A stretch of 64,000 nucleotides of DNA from contig RAYQ01000001.1 of assembly GCA_003612395.1 (NCBI GenBank), forward strand, positions 62,001-126,000. Reading direction: 5' to 3'. The notes beneath the pieces are model-generated. The model did no database searches, was not told the DNA's origin, and saw only the letters and a program-made list of their open reading frames with translations. A program made the translations under genes and the position numbers. Shown piece after piece: positions 60,552 through 64,000 of the stretch. Source of the DNA: Parablautia intestinalis. Its GTDB lineage: Bacteria; Bacillota; Clostridia; Lachnospirales; Lachnospiraceae. Positions within the stretch are counted from its first letter, which is position 1, and each line of letters starts with the position of its first letter.

Positions 60552-62612
60552 CTATATTTTCAAAGCAAAGTCGCTTCTGTCAAGGGAAAAATTGGGATTA
60601 TAATATGGATCGCCCCCCGCAAGGACTTCCTTCCACTTTTCCCTGAACCTTTCCGACTCCCGGTTATAGCGCTGTGCCCGCTCTCCGTCATCATCAAGCC
60701 CTCTTGACATGGATTCGAAATGATACAGCTCTGCAAAAGGGGTAAACACATTTAAGTATCCTTTTTCACGAAGCTTTAAACAAAAATCCACATCATTTAA
60801 AGAAACCACAAAGGATTCATCCAGTCCCCCAACTTCCTCAAAAAGCGCCTTTTTCACCAGAAGGCAGGCCCCCGTCACGGCGGAAACATTCTGGGCATAG
60901 CACAGCCTTCCCATATAGCCTAAATTATCCCGGTGCTGTCCGTAATGGCTGTGCCCCGCCGTTCTGTGCGCTCCAAGGCCCAGCACCACACCGGCATGCT
61001 GAATGGTCTTATCCCCGTAATAAAGCTTGGCTCCCACCGCGCCCACGTCCTTTCGCTGGGCGTACATCAGCATTTCCTCCATCCAGTTCACCGTAATAAC
61101 CTGAGTATCGTTATTTAAAAGCAGAAGATACTCTCCGGCCGCTTCAGCCGCCCCGAAATTATTGACCGATGAATAGTTAAAGGTCCCTTCATAATTTACT
61201 ACCTTTACCTTATCATTTTCCGTAAGCTCCCTGTAGTATGCAAAGGTTTCGCTCTCCACACTGTTATTTTCTATTACAAGGATCTCAAAATTTTCATAAG
61301 TGGACTTCTCTAATATGGAAGTAACACAGCGCTTTAAATCCGGCACATGGTCCTTATTGGCAATGAGAATGGAAATCTTAGGGCTTCCTATAATCTGGTA
61401 GCGGATCTTAAAGATGGTTTCGAAGGCCCTGGTGGATGTAATTTGAAAATGCTCGAACCCGTGCCTTCTCAAATGGTCCGCTACCGCTCCCCTGGCGGAT
61501 TCTATGGCGTAAGGCTTTGCCTCTATGTTGGATGCCACACTGTCAGGGTGGCTTCTCCAGTAATATAGAAGCTTTGGAACATGCACCACATGCTTTGCCC
61601 TGTCAGTAAGCCGCAGAATCATATCATGGTCCTGGCTTCCGTCAAACCGGGACCGGAACAGCTCCGTCCCGTCTAAAAGTTCCCTGGCAAATACGCTGAA
61701 ATGACAGATGTAATTGTTTGCCCGGAGATTGTCAATGGCATAGTCCGGTTTAAAATGCATGGTCAGCATCTTATTAATATCGCCGCTCTTAAAAGTAGTC
61801 TCATCACAGTAAATGTAATCTGCTTCCTTCTCGTTAATCACCTTCACATATTCATACAGCACATTAGGGTGAAGAATATCATCATGGTCAAAAAGCCCTA
61901 TATATTCTCCCGTTGCCATTTCAAGGCACTTATTGGTGTTGCCGGAAATACCCTCATTGCGTTTCAGCTTCCGGTAGCGGATCAAAGAGCCGGATCCTGT
62001 CATCTTAAAAGCAGCCGGCAAGGCAGCACAAGACCCGTTAACTTTTGCCTCATATTCTCTTACCACCTTTTCCACATAAGTATGGTTTTCATCGGAACCG
62101 TCTGCCAGGCACAGCTCCCAGTTTACATAAGTCTGATTCAGAACAGACTCTATCATTTCCCGCAAAAACTCCTCAGGTGTGTTATATAAAGGAACCAGAA
62201 TGCTAATCTTCACCATTCGGGGAAAAACATGCTCCCTGCGATGTCTGCTTTCTTCTTCTGATGGAAAGCTCTTTGTCCCATAATTTTCTCTTGCCCTGCG
62301 CTCGATATCCTTATATTTTATTTTTGCCCAGACACCCCGAAGGCTCCCGCAGTTTTTCAGCCTGGTTTTCTGACGTATGATAAAATGCATACACCGGCGC
62401 AGAGGCGCTGACATTTTCCACAGAGGATTTTCCTTAATTCTGTTAAGCTTAAAGGTAAGCTCATCACACTTTGCCTCCAAATCGGCTACCCGCCCTGCAA
62501 GATCTGCGCATCGAAGATGCTCTTTTTCATACTCACTGCGGTAATCTGTTTCTTTTTCCTCCCCATAACGGGATGAAACGTCTCCCTGCTGATAATTTGC
62601 TTTATCTTCCAA
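60552..62612 (-). CDS. Two-domain glycosyltransferase (GT2-GT2, rhamnan-type)
   Basis: A 686-residue protein. An N-terminal coiled-coil (LAGRVADLEAKCDELTFKLNRI) and basic region are followed by two GT2 domains: the first begins KISILVPLYNTPEEFLREMI with FDHDDILHP, the second KISILIANKDHVPDLKRCVT with LLLNNDTQVI and VSLNDVDFCLKLREKGYLN. Two-domain enzymes of this kind build or extend rhamnose-rich polymers. The gene is 17 bases after the upstream GT gene. The 138-base gap to the phosphoglucomutase gene has GGCC/GGCC-containing hairpins of unsure role. Confidence 0.92.
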   Translation of the reverse strand: MEDKANYQQGDVSSRYGEEKETDYRSEYEKEHLRCADLAGRVADLEAKCDELTFKLNRIKENPLWKMSAPLRRCMHFIIRQKTRLKNCGSLRGVWAKIKYKDIERRARENYGTKSFPSEEESRHRREHVFPRMVKISILVPLYNTPEEFLREMIESVLNQTYVNWELCLADGSDENHTYVEKVVREYEAKVNGSCAALPAAFKMTGSGSLIRYRKLKRNEGISGNTNKCLEMATGEYIGLFDHDDILHPNVLYEYVKVINEKEADYIYCDETTFKSGDINKMLTMHFKPDYAIDNLRANNYICHFSVFARELLDGTELFRSRFDGSQDHDMILRLTDRAKHVVHVPKLLYYWRSHPDSVASNIEAKPYAIESARGAVADHLRRHGFEHFQITSTRAFETIFKIRYQIIGSPKISILIANKDHVPDLKRCVTSILEKSTYENFEILVIENNSVESETFAYYRELTENDKVKVVNYEGTFNYSSVNNFGAAEAAGEYLLLLNNDTQVITVNWMEEMLMYAQRKDVGAVGAKLYYGDKTIQHAGVVLGLGAHRTAGHSHYGQHRDNLGYMGRLCYAQNVSAVTGACLLVKKALFEEVGGLDESFVVSLNDVDFCLKLREKGYLNVFTPFAELYHFESMSRGLDDDGERAQRYNRESERFREKWKEVLAGGDPYYNPNFSLDRSDFALKI

Positions 62613-62629
62613 ACCTTATACCCCCTGCA

Positions 62630-64000
62630 CTAATGGACCTCCAGCACCCAGTTGCTCCAATTGACTAATTTCTGTGAGGAGCACTTGTCTTCCGCCAGCA
62701 TACCAAGCTGATACACGCCCCCGGGCAGTTCTTCCCGGCGCATTCTGGCTGCAAATCCTGTCAGCTCCACATTCACCTGATCCTTTAAATTATCTTTGAT
62801 ATCTTTTCTGTATCTGCTTTCAAGGGATAATCCCCATATTCTTCCGCTGTCCTGGCTTTTCAGCAGCAGCGTTTTTTTATAACATGCGTTATCAGAACCA
62901 ATCACGAAGGAATACCCCTGGAAATAATAGCCCATATCATCCTGCCTGCCCTGAACTCTTCCCTTTTTAGGCAGGCCGCCATACCGCCATTTATAAATAT
63001 CCATAGCGCACTCCATCCCCACCACCAGGCACTTATCCTCCCTTGCCCTGCCAGCCTTTTTATCAAGGGCAGCTGGCTCTGACCATGGCATATCAAGCGT
63101 TACCTGATAGTGATACGCAGGCAGATATTCTGTCTGCAGCATATCTGTTACTAATCCCGGATTGTAATAAGGATCCTTTCCATAAAGATCTTCATGCCGG
63201 TCGTAGAGAATATCTCTCTCCCGCAAAAGGCGCTGCTGTTTTTTGGGAGAATCTCCATCCTTCCCTCTGCTCAAAGACTCATGATGATAAAAGGCCACAT
63301 CATTTCTTACGATATTATAGTATCCCATCTCATGGATGGTAAAACACAGATCCACATCATTAAAGGCCACCGCCAGTTCCTCACAAAATCCGCCTGCTCT
63401 GGTAAATACGTCCTTAGAAACCATCAGGCAGGCGCCCGTAACAGCCAGCATATTATGGACATCTCTGTTCATACCAAAGTAATGGTTATCCTCATCATGC
63501 AGAAACTGCAGCTTATGAGCCGGTCCCACCCGCAAATTTGTAATACCGGCGTGCTGGATGATATCCGAATCAGGGTATAAAAGCTTTGCTCCCACCGCTC
63601 CCGCATAGGGAAGACGGGTCTTTTCAACCATCAAATCCATCCAGTCCTGATAAATAATTTCCATATCATCATTTAAAAACAGCAGCAGCTCTCCTTTGGC
63701 ATTTGCCGCCCCTAAATTACACATCCCCGAAAAATTAAAAGGCATGGGATGATATACGTAGGTACAGCCTGCAAAGCAAAGCTCTCCCCTCTTACTTTTT
63801 TCTCCTGCCCGCATCCGGTTCAGCTCCGAAACCTTATCGGAAATCCTTTTTTTGTTTTCCTCCCGGCTTCCGTTATCCACCAGAATGATCTCAAAGGAAT
63901 GCTTTGAACGGGTTTTGGAAAATAAAGAGTCCATACAGTGAAACAATACGTCAGGATTATCCTTTGAGGGAATAATAACAGACAGCGTTATGGACTTATC
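62630..64000 (-). CDS. Glycosyltransferase family 2, 5' end beyond the window
   Basis: The frame enters from the right edge with SVIIPSKDNPD, so the true start is outside. The visible 456 residues contain VDNGSREE, LLLFLNDDMEII, CLMVSKDVFTRAGGF, and VAFNDVDLCFTIHEMGYYNI, the marks of a GT2 domain. They resemble the second domain of the neighbouring protein at 60552. The end (about 300 residues beyond the GT2 core) carries a less conserved C-terminal part. It probably starts as another two-domain enzyme. It belongs to the polysaccharide cluster. Confidence 0.92.
   Translation of the reverse strand, partial: DKSITLSVIIPSKDNPDVLFHCMDSLFSKTRSKHSFEIILVDNGSREENKKRISDKVSELNRMRAGEKSKRGELCFAGCTYVYHPMPFNFSGMCNLGAANAKGELLLFLNDDMEIIYQDWMDLMVEKTRLPYAGAVGAKLLYPDSDIIQHAGITNLRVGPAHKLQFLHDEDNHYFGMNRDVHNMLAVTGACLMVSKDVFTRAGGFCEELAVAFNDVDLCFTIHEMGYYNIVRNDVAFYHHESLSRGKDGDSPKKQQRLLRERDILYDRHEDLYGKDPYYNPGLVTDMLQTEYLPAYHYQVTLDMPWSEPAALDKKAGRAREDKCLVVGMECAMDIYKWRYGGLPKKGRVQGRQDDMGYYFQGYSFVIGSDNACYKKTLLLKSQDSGRIWGLSLESRYRKDIKDNLKDQVNVELTGFAARMRREELPGGVYQLGMLAEDKCSSQKLVNWSNWVLEVH

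Overview
The window looks like a chromosome segment of a gut Firmicute of the family Lachnospiraceae (Clostridium cluster XIVa). The reasons are AGGAGG-type ribosome sites, lipoprotein-type binding proteins, GPH symporters, YesM/YesN two-component pairs, DUF4317 and DUF5655 proteins, an AraC/GH39 fusion regulator and LytR-CpsA-Psr plus rhamnan-type glycosyltransferases. No rRNA, tRNA, CRISPR array or intact mobile element was seen.

Layout. (1) 1-10,860 is carbohydrate use: a LacI regulator, a CUT1-type sugar ABC importer (binding protein and the start of a permease), an esterase and GPH symporter operon, an AraC regulator fused to a GH39-like domain, a REC-GGDEF protein and a Nif3-like protein. 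Paired direct repeats (ATCACGATTTG, 22 bp apart) lie upstream of both the esterase operon and the Nif3-like gene and are good candidate sites for the AraC/GH39 regulator. (2) 11,022-24,712 reads on the minus strand as one functional block: YesN/YesM two-component system, a nucleotide-site-less RbsA-like protein, a ribose-type ABC importer, then UbiD-type gallate decarboxylase (LpdC), flavin prenyltransferase (LpdB), LpdD and a tannase. The inferred route is import of a galloylated compound or gallate, ester cleavage in the cytoplasm, and decarboxylation of gallate to pyrogallol. (3) 24,808-28,600 holds a transposase remnant, a binding-protein/chemoreceptor pair, and two broken genes joined at a deletion junction. 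(4) 28,697-42,000 is a patchwork with defence genes: a P-loop kinase, a type III-like restriction system whose nuclease appears to be a separate protein, a lipoteichoic-acid-synthase-like enzyme, a decayed SIR2-domain gene, an alpha-L-rhamnosidase, an Abi-like remnant and an AbrB/PIN toxin-antitoxin pair. (5) 42,000-48,100 has a nitrilase-fold amidase and an ABC transporter with a two-component system of the kind that responds to cell-envelope stress. (6) 48,160-51,820 has membrane and hypothetical proteins, a pyridoxamine-oxidase-like pseudogene and an HtrA protease. (7) 51,964-64,000 is a minus-strand cell-surface polysaccharide cluster: five glycosyltransferase genes, a polyprenyl-phosphate sugar transferase, an LCP ligase and a phosphoglucomutase; the last gene runs off the window.

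Start codons were moved from the longest reading frame where a ribosome site favoured an internal start; this is stated in each entry. All family calls come from reading motifs by eye; no database search was run.
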